Shown here: one piece after another, positions 23,622-35,984 of the stretch
Layout of the letters: each line of letters opens with the position of its first letter
Position numbering within the stretch: the stretch's first letter is position 1
Assembly (NCBI GenBank): GCA_943737045.1
Contig: CALSFV010000390.1
Coordinates: 62,001-126,000 of the forward strand
Source of the DNA: Parapristionchus giblindavisi
Lineage: Eukaryota; Nematoda; Chromadorea; Rhabditida; Diplogasteridae
Reading direction: 5' to 3'
DNA: 64,000 bases
The notes under the pieces: model-generated
What the model saw: the letters and a program-made list of their open reading frames with translations, nothing else
What the model was told of the DNA's origin: nothing
Databases searched by the model: none
Made by a program: the position numbers and the translations under genes

Positions 23622-26600
23622 TTTTAAAAATGCTGTAGAGTGGGAAAAAAGAAATTTGAAAAACACAAACCGTCAAATAATGCTGCATAGCATTCAGTGT
23701 TGGTGAATGTCGGAATTGTGCGAGGCTGCAAATGTCAGAAATATTCCCATTCATCATTATGAAGTATATCATAATGCGGGTCAGTACACAAAAAATAGGG
23801 GATTTTTTAAACAATTTTTTGGATTTCAGTTTGCAATAGCAGTAAAATGGCAAGTATTCTACGATTTTTTTTCTGGCAATGGCGATTTTTCGTAGTGCTG
23901 GAGGACCTCACTGCAAACCTTAGATAATACATAATCAAGATCGTGAAAAATGCTGAAACAGGGAATCTTGCGAACTTTTGTCAAAATTTTTGACAAATGT
24001 TTCACTTTTTTCTCGTTTTGACGGTATCATCAGCCTCGACACATATACTATCCTCCACTTGCTCCTCCAGCCTCTCGCACTAACGATATGTTCGCGCATT
24101 CATTATCAATATAGTCACTGGCACCATACGTGGGCGGGCATTGCTGCTGGAAATGAAAATCGGAGGGTCGAACGCAAAAATCGGGGGGTCGGAAGCAAAA
24201 AAATGGAGCATTTATACGTCATTTTGAGTGATTTCATTGAAAAATCGGGGGGTCAGGTGCCAAAAATCGGTGGTGTATTGCCGCTAGCGGCAGTGGTGCC
24301 TACGTATGACTGGCACATTTCCCTTGCATCGTCTAAGAGAGGGACCACTGCGTCCTGGGAGAGTTCCTTCCAACCCATGCATATCATCCGTCCACTGCTC
24401 CTATGCATATCCATTTCTTTCAATACCGACGTATTTTTGAAATCTTTTTTTTCTCTCGCCATCATTATTTGTCTCGTTTCGTGCAAATGCAAGTTGATAA
24501 AATATATAGGTCTGAACTCACTTCGAATACGGCGAAATCCTCATACTCACGATCTTCACGATCAGTGTCGACACCACAAAGATGGTGCAGTGCATACGGC
24601 TTGTGCTAAATATCGATAGATCAATCATTCATGTTGGATATCCCACCTAATTCTATGTAAATTTGCGTCTCCTATTCTCTATTCATAAGTCTGAACCAAT
24701 GAAGCTCACATATCGTAATACACAACAATTAATACTATTAACATTTACTAGGAAATGGAAAAAAACTACCACAATAAATAATATATTTCACCCGTATTTG
24801 CATGAGAATGAGCTGATTATGATACTATGAAAGTTATGGCATTTTTACGAATTTTTGATGGGTTAGGCGAAATTAGCTCATTCCTTATTGCGGTATGCAA
24901 TGAACGTGGTTGATGGATTAAATGCTCACTGATAGTTCGTTCCTCACAAAAAATCGGACTTACAGAAAAAAATCTACCTGAGACTAAACCTTATTTTTTG
25001 ATCACACCTCGGCATTTCACGTATATGAAATCATTTCATCACCGCAGGTAATAATCGATATCATCAAATTTTCTCCAATGTTCATACTATATAATAAACT
25101 TAAACCGAGGCCGATCGGCCAAGGACGTAAAAAGTTATAACGATTCAAATTTTGCGCAAATACTTTTGCACAGTACTCTAGTAACGAATCATTGTCGGTC
25201 ATAGGTCAAGAATTATAGGTTCTCACAATGCTCATGCTGCCGTTTTCCAGATTGTATTGAAACTTGGGCGAGTTGAAGTCGAAGCAGCTCAGGATTGTCG
25301 GTACACCGCAGGTCCATGAATCAGGCATACGGTAGAAGCTAGAATCGATCAAATAGTTTTATATTATATTAATAATAAAATTAATTAAATTAGTTTACCT
25401 TGTAATATAGTCATGCTCAGCCATCTTCTTAGAGGAAATCGGCATTTCGTACGAGGTCTCACTGCAAAAATAGTTGATCTTTGATCTTTTGCAAGTTGTA
25501 ATGCATCTCATTATCAGTAAGAATACTCGAATCAGACAATCCAAATATATTATAATTTAAAGAAAAGTTGAACCTCTCCCAGTCGATAATATCGATGATG
25601 CAGGGGTTTGGAGTGTCACGCAGCGAAGCAACTCTCGGCCCTTTTATGTGGAACATGTCTCTACCCAAGGGATATGAGCCACGCAACGATGTAAGGTCAT
25701 CTGCAAGCATAGTCGAATAGCTAACTTACACACTTTCAAAGTGCGGTCAGGTTTTGCGATTTTTCGGAAATTTTCAGCTCAGGCTTTGTAGTTTGTAACG
25801 TGCTTTTCGACATATGTCTGCAAGCAACAGACTATTCAAATCATAAGTGTCCCATGTGGGTACAAGATGCGTATATATTGCCAATCTTTGTTCCAGAAAA
25901 TGAGCACAAAGCTATAAACGCACCGTCATATCGAGTACTCTTCACTATTTCAGCTAACGGTACGGAATAGAGGCAGGTCCGCTTGTTATTGTGTTCACTT
26001 AATTAATCGATAAATGTAAACAAAGCATACATTTTCATACCTTCATAATACTATAGATTGCTCAGTTAAAGTTACATGATGCGCAACGAGACCAAAAATG
26101 ACGATTTTTAAGCGAAAATAACGAATTTTCTAAATCAACCACACACCATATTTCGAAAATTGACTCACTACATTAAAACCAGTTTTGAGGGCACTGAAAA
26201 TGTATGAAATAAAGGAAAATATATTACAAAAAAATAGTCCGGCAATCGAAAGAGGGATACATACCCAATTGAAATGAGCAGATCCTGATCAATAACGATT
26301 GCATTCGTAATCTGCAAGCAATCAATCAATAATAAATAAAAATAATTATATCTGAATACGATCTTCTAGTTAAGGTTCCATGAATATTCAAAGATTTGGG
26401 CAAAATATTTCAATATTTAATAGGTGGACATAAAGAGAAATGGAACAAAAATTTATATCTACGAAAGAATTTTGATTTTGTTAAAATTAGAAAAAAATGT
26501 ACCGAAGCGTTGGCGTTAGTGATGGACATGAGCATCTTCTCACGAAAAAAGTCCAAAGTACGGAAACCATCATGGGACGAGAGGATGAAGGCGACTGCAC

Positions 26601-29226
26601 GTTTATTTCTGCGGTTTTTTTACTAAGGACATTCCACAAATTTTCGAAAAGCCCTAATTTTACAGGGGCACCCCATGTCGGCGCCCATGTATGGTTGGAA
26701 TGATAAACAATCAAAATAAACCATGTTATCGATCAAGAAACGTCAATAATGAAAGAGTTGAGTAATACAACTAGATGAATAAAAACCGACCAGTTTTCGA
26801 CAGCGAAATGACTTTAAGAATGAAAATACAGTACCGTGCAAAAGTATGGACGCAAAATTCGAATCTTTATAACTTTTTACGTACTTTGCCAATCGGCCTC
26901 GGTTTAATTTTATTATAAAGTATGAACATTGGAGAAAATTATGAAGGTATCGATTATTACCTACGGTGATGAAATAATTTCATCATTCTTGAAATGCCGA
27001 GGTGCGATCGTAAAAATAGGTTTATTCTCAGGTAGATTTTTCCTGTGAGTCCAATTTTTTTGTGAGGAACAAACAACTATCAGTGAACATTTTAAACCAT
27101 TAACCACGTTGGTTGCATACCGCTCCGTGGAATTAGCTAATTTCGCCTGACCCATTAAAATTTCGTAAAAATGCCATAACTCAGTCCGTAGTTGAGCTAC
27201 AGCTCTCCGATTTAACAAGTATCATCGCATAGTCATGGGGCAGCACCATGCCAATTTCGAAAGGTTTCCGGCTCTTGAAGAGAAAATTCGAAAAAAATTC
27301 CAAACCATTTTTTGGACTTACGGTATTTCCCAGCCGGTTTTTCTAAAAATCTAAAAAATTGCCATGACGTGCCTAAACATCTACCTAACAAACACATCTA
27401 CAAAGTGGCGAGATTACAGCACTTCAATTACGACTTTGCCAATAAAAAATACCATTGGAAGTCAAAGTGGAATTTTGCGAGAAAAGAGGCAGATAAAAAA
27501 GGAGGAACTCTGGTATTTTGCCACTTAAAGTCTACTTAAACTACGTCACAGACTTTAAGCAGACTTTAAGTAAACTTTAAGTGAAAGAACATTTGACGAA
27601 AGGTATTACAGTATACCACACCACTTTAAGTAGACTTACGTCTCACTTTAAGTTTACTTAAAGTCTACTTAAAGTGGGAAAGTTTAAGTAGACTTTAAGT
27701 GGCAAAATACCAGAGAATGTCCAATAGTGGAACTAAATTCAGGAAACTTGTAGGAAATGTGCTTATTAAACGCTTGGTTCAAAATCCGATCAAAATTGAA
27801 ATGAAATACTGTTTTGTTGACCCGTAATAATTCTCCATAGCGAATGAAGTTAGGCTCCGTGCACTTTGAATTCCAATGGTATTTTTATTGGCAAAGTCGT
27901 AATTGAAGTGATGTAATCTCGCCACTTTGTAGATGTGTTAGGTAGATGTTTAGGCACATCATGACAACTTTTTAGATTTTTAGAAAAACCGGCCAGGAAA
28001 TACCGTAAGTCCAAAAAATGGTTTGGAATTTTTTTCGAATTTTCTCTTCAAGGGCCGGAAACCTTCCGAAATTGGCGTGGTGCTGCCCCATGACTATGCG
28101 ATAATACTTGTTAAATCGGAGAGCTGTAGCTCAATTACGGACTGAGTTATGGCATTTTTATGAAATTTTAATGGGTCAGGCGAAATTAACTAATTCCTCG
28201 GAGCGGTATGCAACCAACGAGGTTAATGGCTTAAATTGTTCACTGATAGTTGTTCGTTCCTCACAAAAAAATTAGACTCACAGAAAAAATCTACCTGAGA
28301 ATAAACCTATTTTTACGATCGCACCTTGGCATTTCAAGAATGATGAAATCATTTCATCACCGTAGGTAATAATCGATACCCTCATAATTTTCTCCAATGT
28401 TCATACTATATAATAAAATTAAACCGAGGCCGATCGGCCAAGTACGTAAAAAGTTATAAAGATTCGAATTCTGCGTCCATACTTTTGCACGGTACTGTAT
28501 ATTATGTTTTTTTGCTATAAAAAATGTATCTTGTTAACACTCAGCGCACTTTGTTCCATTAGATTAACTTCATGTCTCAAAGTTTCTGTACTTAGTCTTT
28601 GTTTAGTGTGGAACAAAAACATAGAAGTAAATAACAAAGTGAAAAATAACATAATAACATACAAATAACAGGAAATCATCGAGCCGATGAGCAGGAGAGT
28701 ATTTGGATCGATCACGATGATATTGACTGTCTGAAATGAGAATAAGATGTTATAAAATACGGATGAGAACCAAAATCTAAGCTGAAACAAGAATTGTTTT
28801 TTAAAGGAATCAGAAAACAGGAGAAAAAATGGATTGTTTTTCATAAAACAGTTTATGAAAGTTTATTGCAATTGATGGAAATCTTGAATAAATGATAAGT
28901 GTACTGGGATGCACATCATAATTGTTATTAGAATCATACATGGGCGCCGACATGGGGGTGCCCCCTGTAAAATTAGGGCTTTTCGAAAGTTCGTTGAATG
29001 CAACCTTTAAAAAATGACGTTTAGGTGAAATTTTTGAAAAAAGTCCCCCCTCCCCTGTAAAATTAACCATTTTTCGTTCGGGTGCCTACTGTAGAATCGA
29101 GCTCCAGGTACCCGCCCATGTATGATTAGAAGGATTATTAATTATCATTACTATGTAAACACTAATAGACAAACCTCTAATTTTTCGGGTAGCTTGTGCT
29201 CTGCTACTTCGCAGTTTGTCATCAGA
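22924..29226 (-). CDS. Unknown-function gene, unit B copy lacking the first three exons
   Basis: Thirteen exons homologous to exons 4-16 of the unit A gene join in one frame: 29226-29175, 28730-28663, 26608-26503, 26311-26265, 25997-25924, 25700-25574, 25461-25399, 25338-25227, 24605-24522, 23725-23671, 23563-23496, 23275-23214, 22990-22924. No counterpart of exons 1-3 (12297-11859) is present upstream; the space holds other repeats. An ATG at 29222, four bases after the TTTATTCAG acceptor, would give 326 aa. In nematodes such an acceptor-ATG arrangement can serve for spliced-leader addition, so this could still be expressed; equally it may be a truncated pseudogene. Frame is kept in all exons, and differences from copy A are mainly substitutions and small in-frame indels (24 against 29 codons in the exon at 25997). 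Family not recognised. Confidence 0.65.
23564..23613. repeat. (TA)n microsatellite
   Basis: About 45 bp of alternating TA directly abuts the acceptor TATCTAG of the exon at 23563-23496. Unit A has no such run at 5141. Confidence 0.95.
24125..24315. mobile_element. Small foldback element with G-rich repeats
   Basis: CCATACGTGGGCGGGCATTG on the left and the inverse GCAGTGGTGCCTACGTATG on the right enclose four AAAATCGG(G)GGGTC-like repeats. Absent from the matching intron of unit A. Confidence 0.5.
24824..25176. mobile_element. Solo arm of the 26829-28498 inverted-repeat element
   Basis: Shares GGTAATAATCGATA, CCGAGGCCGATCGGCCAAG and TACTTTTGCACAGTACT with the arms at 26829 and 28498. Only one arm is present, with no partner. 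Confidence 0.75.
26634..26697. repeat. Partial copy of the ATACATGGGCG MITE
   Basis: TTTTCGAAAAGCCCTAATTT followed by GGCGCCCATGTATGG, inverted relative to 28935-29128. It lies in intron 5 of the unit B gene, just upstream of the exon starting at 26608. Confidence 0.7.
26829..28498. mobile_element. Long-TIR Tc1/mariner-like non-autonomous element with nested foldback
   Basis: Outer ends TACAGTACCGTGCAAAAGTA and TACTTTTGCACGGTACTGTA are inverse, TA-flanked, as expected for Tc1/mariner. Arms of about 670 bp are near-identical. At the centre, 27505-27717 is a second inverted-repeat element with ends CTCTGGTATTTTGCCACTTA and TAAGTGGCAAAATACCAGAG, related to 34232-34730. No transposase frame is left. 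The block lies in intron 5 of the unit B gene (28662-26609); unit A has no equivalent. Confidence 0.85.
28935..29128. mobile_element. MITE, ends ATCATACATGGGCG / CGCCCATGTATGAT
   Basis: The outer 14 bp are exact inverse copies. Same family as 5727-5929; it lies in a different intron, so the insertions are independent. Confidence 0.8.
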
Positions 29227-29874
29227 CTGAATAAATCAATAAATTAGCAGCGCTGAATACGGCATTATTACACTGAAGAATGGACAATTTCTCAAGTCAC
29301 GAATATTGTTGAGCATAACTTTACGCAGGATTGTCTCACGTGCTATTACCTCTAATACTCTTGATATTATAAAGTTACGGAAAGTTTGTATTAGGTTGTA
29401 TCATAAGTTCCTTTGAATTTTGAGGTGAACATTCAGATAAAATTTCTTTGTTTATCGACGACACGATGGATGGATATATTTGCTGTTGTAGCCGATGGTT
29501 CCCTGCTATAATCAAGCCACGCTGTGGGCTCACTACTTTTGGTAGAACTTGGGTTATTGTGCAAAGTGTGAGGCCAGCCACGTTTCGACATCTTCTTTGT
29601 TATTAAACTTTTCATTTACTAAAGTAAGTGCCTTAACTAAAAGCCTTAACTAAAGGTGCAACCCGAGAGAGTAAGGCCCGGGGAGTAAGGCTGGGGGACA
29701 AGCACTTTCCCCATCGTGCAATTCCCCCAAATATGCGAAATAGAGCACTGTTAGTTAGCTTTTAATGATTTATTTATAATATAAAACATGTGCCGATGAT
29801 CATAAAACAGCGTGACACTTTCTTCACTAAATAAATGCTTTATTTGTTCAAAAATGACAGTAATGGTGTTCTAT

Positions 29875-31215
29875 CTTTCGCAGCATGCTACAAAAAAATG
29901 GACAACAGATACAGCATCAAGCGTAGTATCAGAAGTAATCATAGTGTCTTGGGCGTCGAATGATGTATAAATTGTAATGTGGACATTTCAGAAACAGAGG
30001 AAATATGGATGGTAATAATAATAGATAATATTTTTTTTGTAAGTAAACAATTTTTGTGAAAAAGCGCAATCGACTATGTTTCGCAGCGTGCTGCATAAAA
30101 CCCACAATCACTACAGCACCCAGGTTAATATTATGAGGAAGACTAGTATCTGATGCTTCGAATAATGCTCGTGATTGCTAAAATTTCAAAAATTGAGGAA
30201 ATATCGATCGGAAATATCAAATACAGTGGTGCACGTAAGCCTTTCAACAGGATCCACGCGCATAGCGCCCCACCACGCCTGGGGTTTTTCTCGATGAATA
30301 AAGAGTTAAAAATTATGTTTATAGTAGCGATCGGTTACCTGTTTGGGAGGCTAAAATATGCCATAGTAAACAAAATTTTTGGTTGTGTCTGAATAGTTTT
30401 TCCAAAATTCGTACTTTTGTAATTTTGAAAATTTAAATATTCCCGCGCAAAAGCAACGCGCGGTAAACGCGCGGCTTGAGCGGGAATTCAAATTATTACA
30501 ATGGTGTGAAAATCTTGATAATTTTGGAAAAAACTATTCAGACACAACCAAAAATTTTGGTTACTATGGCTTTTTTCACCCTCCCAAACAGCTTTTTCTC
30601 GATGAATAGAGAGTTTTTAACTCTCTATTCATCGAGAAAAACGCCAGGCGTGGTGGGGCGTGGTGCGGCGCTAAACCGCGTGGAGCCTGTTGAAAAGGCT
30701 TACGTGCACCACTGTATAAGTGAAAGAATTGAGTGGACTATGTTTCGCAGCATGCAGCACAAAATGGACAACCGACACTGCAACGAGCGTAGTATTAGGA
30801 TGAAGCCTATGATCTATGGCGTCGAATTTTATATAAACCGTTATGTGGACATTTCTAAATTGAGGAAAAGGCAATAAACAATAAATAATTTTAGCTAAAA
30901 AAGAGAAATCGACCGTGTTTCGCAGCATGCTGCACAAAATGGACACCCGATACAGCATCAAGCGTATTATCAGAAGAAAGTCTATGGTCTAGCGCATCGA
31001 ATGCGATGTAAATCGTGATGTGGACATTTCAAAAAATTAGGAAATATCGATCGGAAATATCCAACATTAGTGAATGGACTTTGTTTAGCAGCACGGTGCT
31101 CAAAATGGACAAGCTTTACAACATTAAGAATAGAATTAGGATGAAGCCTAGTGTCTAAGGCGTCGAATGGTATATAAATCGTAATGAAAACTATTCTAAA
31201 GTTAAAGAATAATCG
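29875..31215. repeat. Tandem satellite-like array, monomer about 155-190 bp
   Basis: About five diverged monomers, each with ATGTTTCGCAGCATGC, CAAAATGGACA, a run ending GTCGAATG.TATAAA and GTGGACATTTC. Starts are near 29878, 30075, 30735, 30910 and 31075. The array is split by the element at 30224-30716. It sits upstream of the unit B unknown gene, where the first exons would be expected. Confidence 0.8.
30224..30716. mobile_element. Tc1/mariner-like inverted-repeat element inside the satellite array
   Basis: Ends TACAGTGGTGCACGTAAGCC and GGCTTACGTGCACCACTGTA are exact inverses and TA-flanked. The interior is largely palindromic (CAGGCGTGGTGGGGCG, TTTTTGGTTGTGTCTGAATA). No coding capacity is seen. 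Confidence 0.88.
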
Positions 31216-31680
31216 CTCGTTAATGAACAATTGCATTGACAAAAATATTGTCGTCCTTAAAATAGATCCGGATGTGAAAACACAGAACTGAACCGCACAA
31301 TCCGCCCCCTCCATTTATAACAAATAAAAGAAAAGTTGTGAAGTAACAAATTAAGAAAATATAAAAGAAGAATTTTTAAAGTTTTTCATTTTAGAAATTC
31401 TTAAAAATAATTTAAAATTAAAACGTTTAATTTTTTTCATAAACTGCAGCTGATTATATAAAAAGTGTGTTTCGACTAGAATAATAATTACATTTAGTCC
31501 GAAATATCGACCCCGGGTTTGTGCTTATAGTGATGCAGGCTCCGCCCATTTGACTGCGCGGGGATGGATACCGTAAAAGATATTCGAGAAATTGTGTAAT
31601 ATACCTGATCTGGGCACCGTTTTGTGCAGCAAAAGCACAGAATTATTGACTGTTGATCATCAGCCTAAAACATTAAAGCA

Positions 31681-31802
31681 TTTAAAGGGAGCGTAACCTC
31701 ACTCAATGGTCTCTTCGACGCGCAATGCTCTCTCGTTGTTAGAGAACAGAAAAATAGTGTGCGCAATGAAGAGACCATTGAGTGAGGTAGCGCTCCCTTT
31801 AA
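31681..31802. mobile_element. Palindromic MITE, TTTAAAGGGAGCG family
   Basis: Ends TTTAAAGGGAGCGTAACCTC and GAGGTAGCGCTCCCTTTAA. Arms also share CAATGGTCTCTTC/GAAGAGACCATTG. Between the satellite array and B2. Confidence 0.85.
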
Positions 31803-33289
31803 GGGTGTTTGAGCGAATAACAGATTTTAACAAATCCACAAGCCCCTAGCTGAGAAAGATGAAGGAGTATCTCGCATCCAATGTGCAAAACAAACCGTAA
31901 TCTTTTTATGCATGCTAACGCAAGGCCATACATGACAAGATGAGCTCTTCTACCCCATCCCAACGTATTTACCCGACCTTTCCTCTGAATACCATCTGCA
32001 CTTTGTTTACTGAGCCAGTGTGGAGAAAGTATTAACCAAACTTTTCAAGTTTTACCCCGGCACTTTCTGTCAAAATTACTGATAAATGATGCAAAGGGGC
32101 ATACTCAACCGGATATAATTCTTACCCTAATCCATTCATTCATTCGTAAGTGCACCTTTCTTACCGCAGACATTGGATGATTTAGATAAATTAATATAGA
32201 TCATAATCGATCCGCTCCGGCTACATTCTCTCGTAGACAAAGAAGTGCGATACACCAATTATTGTGGAGGATATGAATTGGAATGACCTACGACAATTTT
32301 TCAATAGAGTGTAGTTTTCAATATTGTACATATTTTTGCTTTTAAATCTTATCAATAACAAGTCTAAAGTCGGAAAGATCAGCCACGATAGTACCATCGA
32401 AACAAAAGCTCATAATATAATGTAATATTAAATCACAATGCCTAAATATCAACTTCATTTTCATCCAAATAATCTTATAAAGATTAGTGCTGTTCTTTCA
32501 ATGGAAAGGGTATCACGTTATTTCACAGTTGCTGACTCATTCTAGACAACGATCTAGCTTTGGTTATATATCTTTTAACTAAGTACTAGGAGTTCGCTCG
32601 TTAGCTCGAATGATGAACTCTACGACTCATTTCGCTTCATTGAATATACCATTAAATTCAATTGTAAGCCCATAGCCAATATAAACTAAAGTCAAATCTA
32701 CGTTTTATCCACGCAAAAGCTGACGTTCTTCCATTCTGATTAATCTTTAGAAATATCATAGGTTTGGAAAGTTTTCACTTATGTAGCATGTGCCCAGTAA
32801 TTGACCTAAACATTTTTCAAAGTTATGAGCCCTATGTCAGTGATTTTGGAATTGATACCGAATATTCTCTTAACAATTGTCTATATCTACATGATCGTAC
32901 GTGTTCAATGCACTCGTGATCATCATTTCAAAAGTCCATTCTACGTATTCTTCGTAAGTACAGGTGAGTGACATTTTTCGGATCTATGGGAATTACTTAT
33001 TTTGCACGTCGTTAAAGTTATACCAACTAAAGAGAAAAAAATACGCAATTAACTAGGATAAGCATATACACAAATTGCTAGAATGGAATGTGATTTCTAA
33101 AAGTACTAAGTCGCTAAAGTTCCAATATGAATGAAAACTAAAAGTTTCAAATTCATTTGAATATTATTATTACAGGTATTTGTGGAGTATGTACGACGAT
33201 AGGTTATATGGTTTCGGTCAAGATAATACACACCGACAAGACACGTTTGATTTACACGGCCGCTTTTGTATGGTCCATTAACTAACAGT

Positions 33290-33720
33290 GCTCTATTTCA
33301 TTAAAATTTGAAAATGTGAAAGTCAATTCAAACAAAAGTTGAAAAATCGTAGTTAATGCTTTAAACGTAAATCTGAAAGTGTACGGCAGTAAGTAGTTTT
33401 TGGGTCTTGACACATCTCCGACACTCATCTCTGGCTCAAAAGACTCACTGCGTTTTTTTCTACTCGATTTCTTTTTCTCCGGTTCAGACCAGAGCTCTCC
33501 CATCTTGAGGAGAGCTCGGCCAGCATTTCACCCCGTGGACGTCGCCCTCCCAGTGAGGAGGACGACCCTTCCATTCGATCGAAAAGATGGGTTTCGTGGA
33601 TTTTGCGGAGAGCAGGAAAGTTGATCAAGATATCATAGAGATGCCATGTTATGGATATATCAATATTATATACCAAAATAGGGGGCCAGCCAATCGCTTA
33701 TATAGATATTTTTTTGTCTT
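33290..33720. repeat. Unclassified insertion in B2 intron 2
   Basis: A2 has a 193 bp intron here, B2 has 526 bp. The extra sequence is more GC-rich around CCCGTGGACGTCGCCCTCCC. I see no inverted ends and no second copy in the window. Confidence 0.4.
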
Positions 33721-34231
33721 ACAAATACGTTGCGAAAAGTTATTGAATCTAAACTTTAAAAATATGTTTTTTCTTAATGTGTTTTTTTTTCAGTGTGTCA
33801 ACTATTTCGGTGCTTTTGGATCGAGTATCGGAAAAGTTATTGTTATAATACATCGTTATTTCGTTTTGAAGAGTGCTGATTGTTCGGAAAATGTACTTTT
33901 TAAAAATATGAAACATTAATCTTTGATGTACTATATTTCAATGACTACTTTTACATCGTACGTGTCTCGTTTAATGCGATTTCCATATCGAAAAAGCATA
34001 CCATTATATCTATTCAAAATTAAAACTATTCAATATTTCAAATTTCTATTACAATAAATAAAATCGATTGAAGCAATGGTCGAAGCGTACTGTTCATTTG
34101 CTCTTAGCAATCCAATTAATTCCTACCGCAATTGGCAGCACAACAATTATGTTCGCTGGACATAAGTTAGTGTAAACTGTATTTCTTTAATATATAATTT
34201 CAAGCCCGCATAAATTACGAAACTGTAGCAA

Positions 34232-34730
34232 TACTCTGGTATTTCCAAACTAGTAGTTTGCTTACGTTATGTCACAGGCTAGCAGTCTACTGTTAGTTTA
34301 TTACTAGTGAAAGAACATTTGAAGAAATGCATTACCGTATTATACACCACTTCTATTGTGCGTATAAAATGTACTTGCATAAGAAAATGACAAACAGTGC
34401 TAACGAACTGAAGTCACAATCGAGAGGAGGTCGAGATGTAGCCTTCTACATCTCGCCCCGCCTCTCGATTGTCTCTCCGCTGCCTCTCTCTAACCCGGCT
34501 GACCTTCGCCGCGCGCTATGTGATATATCATATATATGTAAAAGAGATTCTGAACCATGCAAAACAAGAAAGTCTCTTGCGGGAGTGGTTGGCTACTCTC
34601 GTACCAAATAAACAAGTGTATTTTATACGCTCAATAGTAAACTTACGTTTAACTAGCCGTTTAACTAGACTTGCAAGTCTACGGCTAGTGGGAAATATAA
34701 GTAAACTACTAGTTTGAAAATACCAGAGTA
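34232..34730. mobile_element. CTCTGGTATTT-ended foldback element in B2 intron 4, with a nested element
   Basis: Outer ends TACTCTGGTATTTCCAAACT and AGTTTGAAAATACCAGAGTA. Inside, 34360-34630 is a second element with ends GCGTATAAAATGTACTTG and CAAGTGTATTTTATACGC, the same family as 1631-1838. Absent from A2. Confidence 0.8.
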
Positions 34731-35984
34731 GGGGCCCCATTAATTTGATGTACCTTTGAAGATTCGAGGACATGAACGGATATAAAAGGATAGTGGCGTT
34801 TAAGGACGAATGGCTTTTGGTAGGGATTTCATTAGTATTAATCAATAACGATTTCTTAAATCAGGGAATGAAACTGGCCAGCATGAGCATATATATCATC
34901 TATATTATAACTTGTGTTATTTTCTCCTATTTAACATTCAGAGCATTTACAAGAATGACACGATTGGCACAGGTTTGTGTAGTATAACCTTTGGATAATT
35001 TGAAAATTGAATATTTATAATGAATTATTATTTGCATCAATGTAATTGATTTTTTTTTCAATTTTGTGTTGACAAAACCGTTGCCCTTTGGTCTAAAGAA
35101 CATTCACACATGTATAGCGGAAATGATTGTTCGACAACTTACTGGGCATATTGTGTAAGAATTATTTCTTAATTTCAGAGCGACACGAAGTCAGTAATCA
35201 TAAAACAACAAAGACAATTCATAACAGTAGTCACTGTCTGTATGGTCAGTCACTTGCTTGCTCAAAGCAATCCATCAGGTACAAATTATATCCCAATTGT
35301 GAAATACAATATTTATCTGTACCACAAAAATATTATTTTACTCTCTTATTGACAGTAATTCCTATGGAAGAGTTCAAAATTGGCTTTTATCTACCTTTTT
35401 TTTGTATAATACTTATATTAGTAATGAGGATAATAGCAAATTTAGGCACTTTGGGCGCTATCAATCGTGTTCGAATGGACATATCTCTGCGATTTTATTT
35501 ATCCCTCGGTATGTAATAGAGTATACGCACTTTTAAAGTATCAAAAAGAAAAAAAAGGCTAGAGAGTGTGTAAAACGAGGAGAGTTTTATTTGCTTTTCT
35601 TTATTTTTCTCAACTTTTGAACAGTGAATAAAGAGAACACAGAATGTATTTCCGTTTTCAATATTTTCTTTGTTCTACAATACTTGACAATCATTTCTTG
35701 AAAAGTTGTTAAACAAAACCAGCGATTCATTAAATTTCAGTATGCCTTCATCAATGGATTTGCTACATTTGCTTCTCCAATCACTCTTCTCATATTCGCT
35801 CCTCGATTTAGAGCTCTGATGTTATGCAGACGATATGACATCAAATTGACTTCGTCGAAAATTCATTCGCAGTTGGAAAGGGATTTCCCAAGATAGCACA
35901 TTACCTATATCAATCACAAATGTAACCGTCTTCATTCACGATGTAAACCTCTGTAAACTCAAACCTCGTTGTTCCATATTCCTC

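Larger units (their letters stand above)
32825..35896 (+). pseudogene. Serpentine chemoreceptor B2, nine exons, 4 bp frameshift in exon 7
   Basis: Direct duplicate of A2. Exons: 32825-32963, 33176-33267, 33794-33892, 34074-34165, 34762-34819, 34865-34972, 35179-35278, 35446-35508, 35741-35896. All are open and in phase except exon 7, where TTGC is doubled (TTGCTTGC, 35254-35261) so the exon is 100 instead of 96 bases. The shift destroys the end of TM6 and all of TM7; exon 8 and exon 9 have no compensating change, and a stop follows in exon 9. Without the extra bases the product would be about 300 aa ending LERDFPR. Motifs elsewhere are intact: GICGVCTTIG, FGAFGSSIGKVIVIIHRYF, QWSKRTVHLLLA, FASPITLLIFAPR. 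Either a young pseudogene or an assembly error. Confidence 0.8.

Noticed and set aside
23978..24619. 213-codon plus-strand open frame
   Set aside because: Runs across a foldback insertion and the antisense of the exon 24605-24522 of the unit B gene; unit A has no matching frame.
29375..29615. Mariner transposase fragment on the minus strand
   Set aside because: Weak resemblance only (a TAWLD-like stretch); no catalytic motif could be aligned.
29878..31215. Tandem repeats as a CRISPR array
   Set aside because: Monomers are long and diverged throughout, without short identical repeats and unique spacers, and the sequence is eukaryotic.
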